DNA of 64,000 nt, taken from Tomitella biformata AHU 1821. GTDB lineage: Bacteria; Actinomycetota; Actinomycetes; Mycobacteriales; Mycobacteriaceae. Below, piece after piece: positions 26,730 through 36,577 of this stretch (the first letter of the stretch is position 1; every line of letters starts with the position of its first letter). Made by a program: the position numbers and the translations under genes. The notes under the pieces are model-generated. The model was not told where the DNA came from. It did no database searches and worked only from the letters and a program-made list of their open reading frames with translations. Where the stretch lies: the NCBI RefSeq assembly GCF_000524475.1, contig NZ_BAVQ01000027.1, positions 1 through 64,000 on the forward strand. The letters are read 5' to 3'.

Positions 26730-28955
26730 GTGGCGCATTTGGTGATCGCGACGAATACCAAGGCGATGCCGAAGCTGGACGGCTCCATCAAGTCGAAGGT
26801 GCACGACTTCTTCGAGAAGCTCAGCTCCGATGACACCAACCCCAGCCTGCACATCGAGCCGATCAAATCCGCCGTGGACCCCCGCGTCCGCACCGGTCGA
26901 GTCGACCTCAAATACCGGGCCATCCTGTTCCGCATCGATAACAAGCTCGGCGGCGATACCACCTATATCTATATGGGCACGTGGATGCACGACGAGGCCA
27001 TCGATCTCGCGAGAAAGTCGATGCTGCGCGTCAACCCCATCAACGGCACGCTCGAGGGCATCGTCGGAGAGCTCGACGGGAACAGCGACCGCAAGAAACG
27101 CGTCGTGGTGCCGGACTTCGACAACAAGCTCAACCGCGCCGTGGCGGAGGAGTCGGTTCCGTTCCTCGTCGGCATTGGCTACACGCTGACGGACCTGACC
27201 GACAAGCTGGGCCTGGACCCGGCCATCGCGGAGCTGGCGATGAAGGCCGCCGACGACAACGAGATCATCGACATCGCCCAGCACGCCGTCGCGTGGGAGG
27301 GCAGCGCGCTCCTCGATCTGGCCACCGGCATCAGCATCGACGATATCCGGGACAAGCACGCCTTCGACGACGAACCCATCGACACCTCGCTCGACGATGA
27401 CGAGCAGGTTCTCAAGGCCCTCGAGCGGCCCGCTTCGAAGATGCAGTTCGCGTACATCGAGGACGACGAGGAGCTGCGCCGCGTTATCGAGGGCGGCGAC
27501 TTCGCGGCCTGGCGCACGTTCCTTCATCCCGAGCAGCGCAAGTACGTCGACGCCAACCGCAACGGGGCGTTCCGCCTGTCCGGCGGTGCCGGCACCGGCA
27601 AGACAGTCGTCGCCATCCACCGGGCCCGGCACCTGATGTCCCTGAACCCCGACGCCCGGATTGTGCTCACCACCTTCAACAAGACTCTGGCTTTGGGCTT
27701 GCTGAGTGACCTTCGCTCCCTCGATCCCAACATCACGGAGGCGAAGCAGCCCGGCGACCCCGGCGTGTATGTCCGGGGCATCGATGCGCTGGCCAAGGCT
27801 GCCCTGGATCAGGCCGACGACTCCGGCCCCGCCTGTGAGGCAGTCTTCGGCACCGCATTCGAGTTCGCCGGCCGCACGAACAGCGATGCGGTGTGGCGGG
27901 AGGTGTCCCAGTCCGTCGAGACCGACCTGCCCGCCCACCTCAAGGCATCATCGTTCTTGGAACACGAGTACGTTGCGGTGGTTCTCGCGAACCGCATCAC
28001 GTCACTGGAGCAGTACGCGAGGATCGCGCGGCCCGGCCGAGGAGTCCGGCTCAGCCGGCCTCAGCGGATCGCAGTGTGGAAGCTGGTCGAGGCTTACCGC
28101 CGGCACAACCGGATGGAGGGCACTGTCAGCTTTCCGGAGGTGCTGGCCCTGGCCGCCGAGCACCTGCGGCTGCGCGCGGAGTCCGGGGTGGGTGCCGCCG
28201 CCGACCACGTCATCGTCGACGAGGCCCAGGACTTGCACGCCACGCATTGGGCGCTGCTACGCGCACTAGTCGCGGAGGGGCCCAACGACTTGTTCATCGC
28301 GGAGGACTCGCACCAACGGATCTACGGCCAGCCGATTGTGCTCTCCCGCTTCGGGATCAAGATCGTCGGCCGGTCCCGTCGTCTCACGCTGAACTACCGC
28401 ACCACCGCCCAGAACCTTCAGTTCGCCGTCGGCATCCTGTCCGGGGCCGATTACCAGGATCTGGAGCAGTCCGAGGAGTCGACGGCCGAATACCGTTCTG
28501 CCCGAACCGGCCCCACTCCAGTGCTCATCGAGTGCTCATCCGCAGGAGACGAACTGGACCGTGTGGCAGCGCAGATTTCCGAGTGGATTGCAGAGGGTAT
28601 CGAGCCGTCCACCATCGCGGTGCTGACTCGCGGGCAGAGTGATCGGGACCGATTCGTCCGGGCCCTGGGTGAACGCGGAATCGAGGCGCGGGCACTGGAC
28701 TCCAACCCGGCCTCCGCTGGTCATGTGCAGGCCCTGACGATGCACCGGTCCAAAGGCATGGAGTTCTCCCGGGTGGTCCTTGCGGGGGTGGACGACACGC
28801 ATGTGCCATCCGCGGCGACACTGCGGTCTGTGCCGGAGGAAGAGCAGGCGGAGGCACTGCTGCGGGAAAGGTCGCTGTTGTATGTGGCGGCGAGCAGGGC
28901 GAGGGATGAATTGGTGGTGACGTGGAGCGGGACGAAGTCGGCGCTGCTGGGGTGA
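26730..28955 (+). CDS. UvrD/Rep-like SF1 helicase with N-terminal RelE-like domain
   Basis: A 741-aa protein whose GTG start directly abuts the previous TAA. Residues 1-95 (VDLKYRAILFRID...YIYMGTWMHDEAIDLAR) look like a RelE/ParE-type toxin fold. After a ~150-residue linker comes a UvrD-type motor: SGGAGTGKT (about 280-290), VDEAQDL (about 496), TMHRSKGMEFSRVVLAG (about 670) and LLYVAASRARDEL at the end. The inserted 1B/2B domains are short. SF1A helicases with RelE-like N-termini are widespread and poorly characterised. Embedding in this operon suggests a role in processing phage DNA or tuning the effector. Whether the RelE-like part retains RNase activity cannot be judged, because its catalytic residues are variable. 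Confidence 0.85.
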   Translation: MAHLVIATNTKAMPKLDGSIKSKVHDFFEKLSSDDTNPSLHIEPIKSAVDPRVRTGRVDLKYRAILFRIDNKLGGDTTYIYMGTWMHDEAIDLARKSMLRVNPINGTLEGIVGELDGNSDRKKRVVVPDFDNKLNRAVAEESVPFLVGIGYTLTDLTDKLGLDPAIAELAMKAADDNEIIDIAQHAVAWEGSALLDLATGISIDDIRDKHAFDDEPIDTSLDDDEQVLKALERPASKMQFAYIEDDEELRRVIEGGDFAAWRTFLHPEQRKYVDANRNGAFRLSGGAGTGKTVVAIHRARHLMSLNPDARIVLTTFNKTLALGLLSDLRSLDPNITEAKQPGDPGVYVRGIDALAKAALDQADDSGPACEAVFGTAFEFAGRTNSDAVWREVSQSVETDLPAHLKASSFLEHEYVAVVLANRITSLEQYARIARPGRGVRLSRPQRIAVWKLVEAYRRHNRMEGTVSFPEVLALAAEHLRLRAESGVGAAADHVIVDEAQDLHATHWALLRALVAEGPNDLFIAEDSHQRIYGQPIVLSRFGIKIVGRSRRLTLNYRTTAQNLQFAVGILSGADYQDLEQSEESTAEYRSARTGPTPVLIECSSAGDELDRVAAQISEWIAEGIEPSTIAVLTRGQSDRDRFVRALGERGIEARALDSNPASAGHVQALTMHRSKGMEFSRVVLAGVDDTHVPSAATLRSVPEEEQAEALLRERSLLYVAASRARDELVVTWSGTKSALLG

Positions 28956-30193
28956 GTACGGCCCAACCTCCGAGGCCTCACACGAATGCAAAATCAACCG
29001 GCCAATGGGATTCGCTGGGTATGGAACACAAACTGATTGGATCTCAGATGCGCGCAGAGCGACAGGTTTTCAACGTTGAGGGGACTCGGGTCCACCCTCT
29101 GACACTTAGCCAACTGCAGAAACACAACATCAAAGAGGCTGATCTCGAAAGATGGGTCGTCGAGAACCCGCAGATATTGGGGCCCGGCGTACAAATTGTC
29201 GCAACTCAGTATGACGAGTGGTCGTTAGATTCGGGTGAGCGACAAAAGTCTCGACTGGATATCCTCGCAGTGGACCCGTCCAGTCAACTAATAGTCGTGG
29301 AACTGAAACGAGAATCTGACTCGAAGATCCATTTACAGGCGATTACCTATGCCGCAATGGTCGCATCCTTTGATCAGGACACGCTCTCCCGCGCCCACGC
29401 AGATTGGCTAAACCTACAGAACCCTGAGCAGAGTCCTATCACCCCCGAGAATGCTTGGGAAGAACTCGAAAGAGCGCTCAACAGGGAGGAGGCGCTCGAT
29501 CCTTCAAAATTCTCGCGCCCCAAGATTATCCTCATCGCCGAGTCCTACGCACCCCAGGTTTATACAACAGTCAAATGGCTCACCTCAACCGCCAATTTTG
29601 GCATTGACATTGAGATTCATATCGCATCCCTTTTCAGTGCGACCGTCGACGACAGTGCCCAGCCAGAGATCCTGTCCTTGACATTTCAGCGTCAGTTCCC
29701 GGAGGAGAGCATTGAGGACCGAATTCTGAGTGCCGGACTTTCCGATGAAGCGATCGATCCGATCACCAACCAGATTGCCAGAGAGAAGCGCAGCCGGAAT
29801 TCAGTGGAAATTATACGTAATTTCAACCTCGTTGAAGATGGTCAGCTCCTACACCTTAATCTAGGAACATTCGCCAACGAGTACGAACGTTCCGCAGTAG
29901 ATCGGTGGATTGCCGATAACTCACACCGGGGCACCGCTATCTGGAGCACCAGCGGAAATGCAAATCTACGGTGGTCAGCAGATTCAAATCCGGACACCCC
30001 CTGGTCCCCCACGGGGCTGGCAAAGCACATCATCAAGCAAGCGACCGGAGGGCCCGAGAAACAATCCATTCAGGGTCCCAGCGTGTGGTGGCGCGACGAG
30101 AGGTCACTCTCTGGAATTGCCACCGATTTCCAAAAGATGACGTCCCCGAATACTGAGACACCCAGACCTCCGACCTCACCTACATCGTATTGA
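28952..30193 (+). CDS. DUF91/NucS-like PD-(D/E)XK nuclease
   Basis: About 413 aa. The GTG at 28952 overlaps the preceding TGA (GTGA), which favours coupling; an ATG at 29021 (MEHKLIGS) is an alternative that removes a poorly conserved leader. Residues around 65-120 match the nuclease core of the DUF91/EndoMS family: ERWVVENPQIL, then RLDILAVD with the metal-binding Asp, then LIVVELKRESD with the E-x-K pair. The C-terminal ~150 residues end in a small domain (SPTGLAKHII...GPSVWW) like those attached to some restriction proteins. It is the last gene of the operon, AT-richer than the helicases before it, and could be the effector nuclease. Confidence 0.75.
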   Translation: MSTAQPPRPHTNAKSTGQWDSLGMEHKLIGSQMRAERQVFNVEGTRVHPLTLSQLQKHNIKEADLERWVVENPQILGPGVQIVATQYDEWSLDSGERQKSRLDILAVDPSSQLIVVELKRESDSKIHLQAITYAAMVASFDQDTLSRAHADWLNLQNPEQSPITPENAWEELERALNREEALDPSKFSRPKIILIAESYAPQVYTTVKWLTSTANFGIDIEIHIASLFSATVDDSAQPEILSLTFQRQFPEESIEDRILSAGLSDEAIDPITNQIAREKRSRNSVEIIRNFNLVEDGQLLHLNLGTFANEYERSAVDRWIADNSHRGTAIWSTSGNANLRWSADSNPDTPWSPTGLAKHIIKQATGGPEKQSIQGPSVWWRDERSLSGIATDFQKMTSPNTETPRPPTSPTSY

Positions 30194-30386
30194 TTTCGAT
30201 CGACGAAACACTGCTCGAAATAGAACTAAGACTCGATTCAATCGATGACACTTCTGACGCCATAATACCAATACCGGAGTCGACTAAATCCACACTTGAC
30301 TCGACAGCATTTATGCTTAAGTCAATATCTACAAGCTTGTCGAGAATTCTTTCCAGCAATGAAACTATTTCCGATACTTCAGCCAT
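30180..30386 (-). CDS. 68-aa coiled-coil protein
   Basis: MAEVSEIVSLLERILDKLVD begins a protein made almost entirely of heptad-like I/V/L repeats, ending in an SSIESSLSSISSSVSSIE stretch. It is predicted to form a parallel coiled coil and has no other motif. AAAGGGG lies 5 bases before the ATG, a good ribosome-binding site. The stop lies 14 bases inside the end of the convergent nuclease gene. It is the next gene after the 1817-aa helicase on the same strand (137-bp gap) and may be its cofactor or oligomerisation partner. It is AT-rich. Its small size and low complexity keep confidence moderate. Confidence 0.55.
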   Translation of the reverse strand: MAEVSEIVSLLERILDKLVDIDLSINAVESSVDLVDSGIGIMASEVSSIESSLSSISSSVSSIEINTM

Positions 30387-30523
30387 GAGGGCCCCTTTCC
30401 TAGATACGGATATTCAAGTTGCAACACAGAAAACCCGAAGTAGATCTGCAGATGTTTAGCGAGTCATTCAGATGCGATCAAATCAGGCTTTTAATGTCCG
30501 AATGATTTTCCATGTTTCGCCCA

Positions 30524-33500
30524 CTATTCATACACCACCGACAGATCCCCGGTCGCACTACGGTCCAAGTCGCCCAACCTGACCAGGCGTTCAACCGCAG
30601 CCTCGGTGATTCCCTTCACCTCCTGCGTAGCCTTCGACCAGCCGAACAGCCTGGACACCTGCTGCGCCAGAATCTCAATGTCCAGCGTGTGCGCGTCCTT
30701 CACCAGGCACATCACGGCAAGATCCAGCTCCTCCGCCGGAACATGTGCCAGCTTCCGCTTCGGTTCCCCGTCCACCGGAATACGGACGAACGGTGCGGGG
30801 CTGCCCGGCAGCCGGAACACATCATCACGATCCCGTGTGATGGCATGACCATTCGACCGCAGCGCGCTAAGCCCCTCATCCACGCTGCGCTTGATCGCCG
30901 CACCAAACCGCTGGGTTCCCCATGCTTGCTTGAACCGTTCAACCAGGAGATCGTAGTGGACCGGGGCTTCCGCCTCGATCACCTGGAGGAAGTACCTGCG
31001 CAGATCCATCTGGCCTTCCAATGTCTTCGGATCGCGACGCCCGCCCATAGGCTCGTCGGCCATGGTGTATTCGACAGCCCACTCCGGCTTGGCGTCGAAA
31101 TCCAATTCCTCGACCTCGATGACCGGTGTGACGATCTCCCTCGCGGGCGAGGGCTTTCGCGGCTCATCGCTGGCTGCGATCGCATCCTCAATCGCAGCAC
31201 GCAGCCGCTGCTCCTGTGTAACCCGGTCGCGCCACCAGCTGAGGCCCCAGATTCGGTGGATCTCCCACCCAAGGTTGCGCAGTACGGACTCCCGCAGCCG
31301 ATCTCGGTCCCGAGCGGTCTTCGACGAGTGATAGGCCGCACCATCGCACTCGATCCCGATGACGTAGGTGCCCGGCCGGTCCGGGTGGCGCACCGCCATA
31401 TCAATCCGGTAACCAGCAACGCCGACCTGAGGGACCACGTCATAGCCCCAGCCCCGAATGACCGCGATCACCTGCTCCTCGAAGGGGCTCTCCACGTCGC
31501 CGAGGCTGTCCGCCATGTCGAGGGCCAATGCAGCCTGACCCCGCTCCGCGAAGTCGAGATAGTTCTGGAGGTGCCTCAGCCCCTCATTGGCCCCCGGGCT
31601 CATCTGACCTGCGTGGAATGAGGAGACGACCTCCACCCGGCTTCGCGCGCGCGTGATCGCGACGTTCAGCCGGCGCCAACCGCCGTCTTTCCCCAGCGGC
31701 CCAAAATTCATGTAGAGCTTGCCGTTCTCGTCCGGCCCATAGCCGATAGAGAAGATGATGACGTCGCGTTCGTCGCCCTGGACGTTCTCCAGGCTCTTGA
31801 CGAAGAAGCCATCCAGCCGGTCATAGTCCCCGAGCATCGCCGCCAGCTGCGGATGTTCCCCGGACTGCCGCTCCATCTCCGCCATCACCGCGTCAGCCTG
31901 CGCCGTGGAGAACGTCACCACACCGATCGACAATTCTGGGTGATTGGTGGCGAAATAGAGAACCCGCTCGACAACCTTGGCAGCCTCAATCGGGTTGTCC
32001 CGCGTACCACCACGCTTGTAAACGCCGTCTACCGTGAACAGCTTCACTCCAAGATCCGAAGCCTCGTAGACAGCGCTAGGGAAGGTGAACAACTTCCCGT
32101 CGTAGAAGCGATAGTTGGAGTAGGTGATGAGATCCTCGTGGCGGCTTCGGTAATGCCAGTTGAGCGGCAGCGAAGTGAGTCCTCCTGCACCCTTCGCGAG
32201 GTCGAGCACGGACTGGAAGACGTCGACCTCGTCATCCTCGTCCTCGGAATCGTCCCCGGCCGAGAAGAAGTCGGTGGGTGGCAGCTGCTTCTGATCCCCT
32301 GCGACGATGAGCTGGTTGGCCCGGTAGACACAGTTGATCGCATCCGACGGCAGTACCTGTGATGCCTCATCGAAGATGACCACATCAAATTTCACGGTCG
32401 GCGGGAGATACTGCGACACCGACAGCGGGCTCATCATGAAGCACGGCTTGAGTTCCTGTGCCAGGGATCCGGTCTCCTGCAGCAAGGTCCGGATGGGCTT
32501 GTGCCGTGTCTTCTTCTCCGCCTCACGGATAATCACCTGAGCAGGACGGCTGGTCAGAGAGCTGGGCGCACGGTCATTGCATCTCTCGATCACTCGAGAA
32601 TGGGCATCGTCAACGAGTGATTGGTCCAGCTCCTTGAATCGGGCCACGGCATTGTCTCTGGCCTGCGCATGCGAGTTGACGAGTCGTGGGTCGTCGCGGA
32701 CAGCGCCATCGACCCACGCCTCGAGCGCCGCGTACTCAATCGACTGCGCTACGACGGCCGCGGTCCTGGGCTTCTTTCCTAGATCAGCAAGTACTGTCTT
32801 GAACCCATTGGAGCTGGCCCATTCGCGGAGTTGGATATACCGGCACCAGTTCTCGATATCGGGAACGGCAGTCTCTTCCATCTCCCGTAGCAAGTCTCGT
32901 GCCCCGTCGAGGTCTCCCAGGAGATCTTCCCTGAGCTCCCACTGGCGATCACCCGTAAACTGATCCAGAATTCCTCGCACCGTACGATCCCACTGGTCTG
33001 ACACATCGGTGAGATCCGACGCCTCGACGGTCACAGATGGCAATGCCTCGGCAACTGTTGTGGGGATCCGGCTCCCGATCGCCTCTCGAATCGACTCGAC
33101 CCACTTCAGGTTCTTGGACAACAGATCGAAATCCGTGGTCCGGTCGAGAACCGCTCCCCCGAAGAGCTGCCTATCAGCGGTCTGGCCGCCTTCTAGCTCC
33201 GCGAGGCTACCGGCGATGCGCACCGTCTTCATGGTGATCGAGATGGCATCGTCGACCGCGACGTCCCGTCCCAGTACGTATGCCACCGATTGGAGCAGCG
33301 ACTGCACCTCGGTCAATCGGTCAATCCGCCATGAGGCGTCTCGGATCAAGACGCCCAGCGAACTTCCGCCTGCCGTCATCTCCACAGATTTCGGGAGTGC
33401 AGCGACCTCTACCGTCCAGCGGTCCATGAGTCCTCGTAGCCGGCCTGCGATGAGGAGAAGCTCTGGATCTGGCACCCCGGTGCTGGCCAGTTGCCTGGTC

Positions 33501-35977
33501 AGCTGAGGTGTATCAACGCCGATACCCGCCAGGCCTACAGCGCGTCTCGCGTTGTCCAGCGCCGCGCGCATGTGGGCGAAGTCGGTCTCAACACCCCGAT
33601 ATTGGGAGCCAAGCTGAGTGCCATGAAGCGCCTCGGCCTTCCGCAAATCAGTGACCGCCTGCTGCCAGCTCGCCGCCTCCCCCAACTGGGAGATCAGGTC
33701 CCTGTTCACCTTTCTGGTGACGGTGACGCTCTTCAGCAACTTCTTATCCCCTCGTGCGGCGGACGACAGCTTTGCCATCCCCTTGTGCACATCCCGGAAT
33801 CGCACCATCAGCGCGTGCAGGTCAAGGTCCAGCGCGTCGAGGGTGAACACCTCGCTCATCGCCTTCTGCCGCCTCTCGGCGTGGGCCACGAGAGACTCCA
33901 GGACCGTGATGGCCCGCGCGACCTGTTCCTGTAGCCCCGCGTTGAACCACCGCGGATCCGGCCTCTCGACAGCGCCGCCTAACGCCGCCAGCTCCACCAG
34001 TTCTGCAGCGCGCTCGGCCATGATGGCCTTCGTCTGAATACCCAGCATCGACGCGAGGGTTTCGGTGTCGGCCAGAACTTCGACGGTCAAGTCCCGGAAC
34101 GCTGCTAGCTGCGGGACCAGCGAATCGATCTCGCTCAGCAGCGTCACCGGCCGGACGATCTTGTCTTCCACCCCGGACTGGAGAGGATCGATCACCGCCG
34201 CATCGAGCTCAGTCCACTTCGGCCCGGCCAGCTCATTCAGATGCGCCAACTGACTTTCGACGATCTCCGCGGCGGTTCGCGCCGCTTCTAGACGATCACC
34301 AACAGATTCCAGCGAACTCCTGCAGAACCAGTCGGTGGGCACGTCTCGGCGGTCGGCCAATAGGTTCAGAACCTGTGTCCGCACCTGAACACCAGCTGTG
34401 TCCCGAGAGAAGCGCATTCCGATCGCTGTATCGATCGAGTCCAGCCTCATCGCCAGCCGCTCCCCCTGCTGGACTCCGGAAGCGGCCTTTCTCTTCAGTT
34501 CCCTCGCCTCGGGCGCACCCCGGTCCTGCCTGACAAGCCCACGCCACAAAAAATCATCACCGGTCTCGGCTACGTGCCACAAGGTCCCCAGCTCGGCTGC
34601 CTGATCACGCAGGTTTGCCAGTCGCTGGCGAGTCATCATGGCCCAGTCCGAACCATGGTCCGCCGACGCGTCGATGTGCTCGGGCAGTTGCTCGAGCAAG
34701 CCGATCGCCTCGAAGATCGTCATGCCCAGATCACGGTGGACCTCGTTCATGCCAGCGGCAAAGTTGTTGAGCTCCTCCCTCGTCTGGGCTAGACGATTCG
34801 TCTCATCTCCCGTGAACTTCTGCCGGGTCACCACGCGGTTCTGAAGCGTCTTGGCAAGCTCCTGGACCACGTGTTTGCGTGTGGCAGCGTGGCTGTGCAA
34901 CTCGAGCAGGAAATGACTGAGGCCGGCATTGCCGAGCCGGTCTCGCACCACGTCGAGCGCCGCAGCCTTCTCACTGACGAAGAGCACCGTCTTCCCGGTA
35001 GAGATCAGCTCGGCGATCGTGTTCGCAATCGTCTGGCTCTTGCCGGTCCCCGGTGGGCCGTCCATGACGAAACTCTGCCCCTGGGCCGCAGCGAGGATGC
35101 ACCGCCGCTGGCTCGAGTCCGCATCCAGGATGCTGTACATCTTCTCCGGCGGGTGAACGGAGTCCAGATAGTCGATCGGGAAGGGATCAAACGCGAAGCT
35201 GTCGGCAGAACTGGACTCAGGCCCCACTGCGAGCAGCTCCACGAGTGGGTGTCCCGCAACCGCGTCCGCGTTCGCAAGCAGGTCCCGATACATCGCCTCC
35301 TTGTGGAAGGTGAACGTGGTGCACACCGCCCGATCGACGACCTCCCAGCCGGCTCTCCCCTCCACGAGTACTGCGACGTCTGCCATCAGGCTCGTGATGT
35401 CTGCGGTGTCCGGATCTACCTCCGGCAGAGTGAGCGCGAATTCTTCCAACTTCAGTTTGAGCGCCGGATTGACGGAGGCATCGCCATCGGCCAGGAACAG
35501 CACGTACGGCGAGTCCGCGCCAGTCTTCTTCAACTCCACCGGAACCATCAGCAGTGGACTGTGGACTTCGGCGCCATCATCGGGATCGATCCAGCGGAGC
35601 ATCCCGAGGCCCAACTGCAGAGTCCACACGCCTCGATCGGCAAAAGATTGCTGGGAGACGACACTCATCCGGTTCAGCGAGGACTTCAGCGTCGCCGCCG
35701 TCTTGTTCTCGGCCGTGATTGAGCGAGGTACCGCTGCCTCGCCGTCATCAGGCTTCGGACGCACAGGAACCTCACCCTGCTGGACCAATGACAAGATCTC
35801 GGCCGAACCGATTTCGCTCAGTTCAAGAGAAGACGCCTTCGTGTGTTTGAAGTACAGCAGGCGCTGACGACGGTCCAGGGCCAGAAGCTGCTCACGCCAA
35901 GAGACAAGCTGACGGTTCAAGCGCTGATCCACCGTCAACGCGCCCGCCCCGGTTCCAACACCCGTATTCTGAGCCAT
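30524..35977 (-). CDS. Giant DUF4011 / SF1 helicase / Vsr-like REase / DUF3320 protein
   Basis: About 1817 aa from the ATG at 35977 (MAQNTGVGTG), which is preceded by GGAAGAGAAAG; an ATG at 36004 is less well placed. Order of parts: N-terminal DUF4011 (about 20-110); AAA_11/12-type SF1 motor with Walker A DGPPGTGKSQT (about 305); a long coiled, helical insertion (about 350-1180); IFDEASQVLPSDA and GDQKQLPP (about 1200-1220); motifs LNVAITRARSRV (about 1440); a Vsr/MTES_1575-type nuclease RIDMAVRH...GIECDGAAYHSS (about 1530-1600); and a C-terminal DUF3320 region. Such proteins are known from defence islands and are thought to be self-contained helicase-nucleases. The 68-aa coiled-coil gene follows it. 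Confidence 0.85.
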   Translation of the reverse strand: MAQNTGVGTGAGALTVDQRLNRQLVSWREQLLALDRRQRLLYFKHTKASSLELSEIGSAEILSLVQQGEVPVRPKPDDGEAAVPRSITAENKTAATLKSSLNRMSVVSQQSFADRGVWTLQLGLGMLRWIDPDDGAEVHSPLLMVPVELKKTGADSPYVLFLADGDASVNPALKLKLEEFALTLPEVDPDTADITSLMADVAVLVEGRAGWEVVDRAVCTTFTFHKEAMYRDLLANADAVAGHPLVELLAVGPESSSADSFAFDPFPIDYLDSVHPPEKMYSILDADSSQRRCILAAAQGQSFVMDGPPGTGKSQTIANTIAELISTGKTVLFVSEKAAALDVVRDRLGNAGLSHFLLELHSHAATRKHVVQELAKTLQNRVVTRQKFTGDETNRLAQTREELNNFAAGMNEVHRDLGMTIFEAIGLLEQLPEHIDASADHGSDWAMMTRQRLANLRDQAAELGTLWHVAETGDDFLWRGLVRQDRGAPEARELKRKAASGVQQGERLAMRLDSIDTAIGMRFSRDTAGVQVRTQVLNLLADRRDVPTDWFCRSSLESVGDRLEAARTAAEIVESQLAHLNELAGPKWTELDAAVIDPLQSGVEDKIVRPVTLLSEIDSLVPQLAAFRDLTVEVLADTETLASMLGIQTKAIMAERAAELVELAALGGAVERPDPRWFNAGLQEQVARAITVLESLVAHAERRQKAMSEVFTLDALDLDLHALMVRFRDVHKGMAKLSSAARGDKKLLKSVTVTRKVNRDLISQLGEAASWQQAVTDLRKAEALHGTQLGSQYRGVETDFAHMRAALDNARRAVGLAGIGVDTPQLTRQLASTGVPDPELLLIAGRLRGLMDRWTVEVAALPKSVEMTAGGSSLGVLIRDASWRIDRLTEVQSLLQSVAYVLGRDVAVDDAISITMKTVRIAGSLAELEGGQTADRQLFGGAVLDRTTDFDLLSKNLKWVESIREAIGSRIPTTVAEALPSVTVEASDLTDVSDQWDRTVRGILDQFTGDRQWELREDLLGDLDGARDLLREMEETAVPDIENWCRYIQLREWASSNGFKTVLADLGKKPRTAAVVAQSIEYAALEAWVDGAVRDDPRLVNSHAQARDNAVARFKELDQSLVDDAHSRVIERCNDRAPSSLTSRPAQVIIREAEKKTRHKPIRTLLQETGSLAQELKPCFMMSPLSVSQYLPPTVKFDVVIFDEASQVLPSDAINCVYRANQLIVAGDQKQLPPTDFFSAGDDSEDEDDEVDVFQSVLDLAKGAGGLTSLPLNWHYRSRHEDLITYSNYRFYDGKLFTFPSAVYEASDLGVKLFTVDGVYKRGGTRDNPIEAAKVVERVLYFATNHPELSIGVVTFSTAQADAVMAEMERQSGEHPQLAAMLGDYDRLDGFFVKSLENVQGDERDVIIFSIGYGPDENGKLYMNFGPLGKDGGWRRLNVAITRARSRVEVVSSFHAGQMSPGANEGLRHLQNYLDFAERGQAALALDMADSLGDVESPFEEQVIAVIRGWGYDVVPQVGVAGYRIDMAVRHPDRPGTYVIGIECDGAAYHSSKTARDRDRLRESVLRNLGWEIHRIWGLSWWRDRVTQEQRLRAAIEDAIAASDEPRKPSPAREIVTPVIEVEELDFDAKPEWAVEYTMADEPMGGRRDPKTLEGQMDLRRYFLQVIEAEAPVHYDLLVERFKQAWGTQRFGAAIKRSVDEGLSALRSNGHAITRDRDDVFRLPGSPAPFVRIPVDGEPKRKLAHVPAEELDLAVMCLVKDAHTLDIEILAQQVSRLFGWSKATQEVKGITEAAVERLVRLGDLDRSATGDLSVVYE

Positions 35978-36577
35978 ATCAAGACTTTCTCTTCCAATAA
36001 TCAATCAAGACAAATCACTGCAGTGAGCTGATCAGCACATCGCCGGATGTCCTGAAAGTTGCCGCCCTATTTTCGTCCGTAGCGGCAAGGCCTCACTCCC
36101 ACGTCGCCAAATTACAAGCGCACCGGATCGCAAGCGCTATCTAGCCAAGCGAAGCCGCTTGTCCAGCCAACATACATCGGCTCATCCTGCCTCATCCTGC
36201 TACCTAGATCATCCGTTCCCATCAGCTGACTTCACGCATACAGACCGCCACGGCGATCAGCAGTATCCGTGTCACCGCGTCAGCAAACTACCTTCGCCCA
36301 CCGACACAGTGTTACGAACCTCGGCACCGTTTAGCACGCACAGCCCGCGAGCCACCGGAGTTGACCACGCGCCTGCCATCGATCCGGCCGGCATTGCATG
36401 ACTAAGACTGGCCCGCCACCGGCGAAGTGAGCCTTGTCCCCGGCTCGATGGTCGTCGTGGCGGTCCAGCGCCGCCCTGTAAAAACAGGTCAGCCGTAACG
36501 AATAACCGTTGCTCCGCCGATGCACCAGTGTCGACGTCGCTCGGCCAAGTCCCCCTGAGATCAGGAGCTCACACTCG
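35978..36577. other. Divergent intergenic region
   Basis: About 600 bases between the divergent starts of the DUF4011 protein (minus) and the DUF6361 operon (plus). It is AT-richer at the DUF4011 end. A short tandem direct repeat, TCATCCTGC twice, is seen near 36181-36200. No convincing gene, palindromic operator or RNA was found; promoters for both operons are expected here. Confidence 0.6.
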
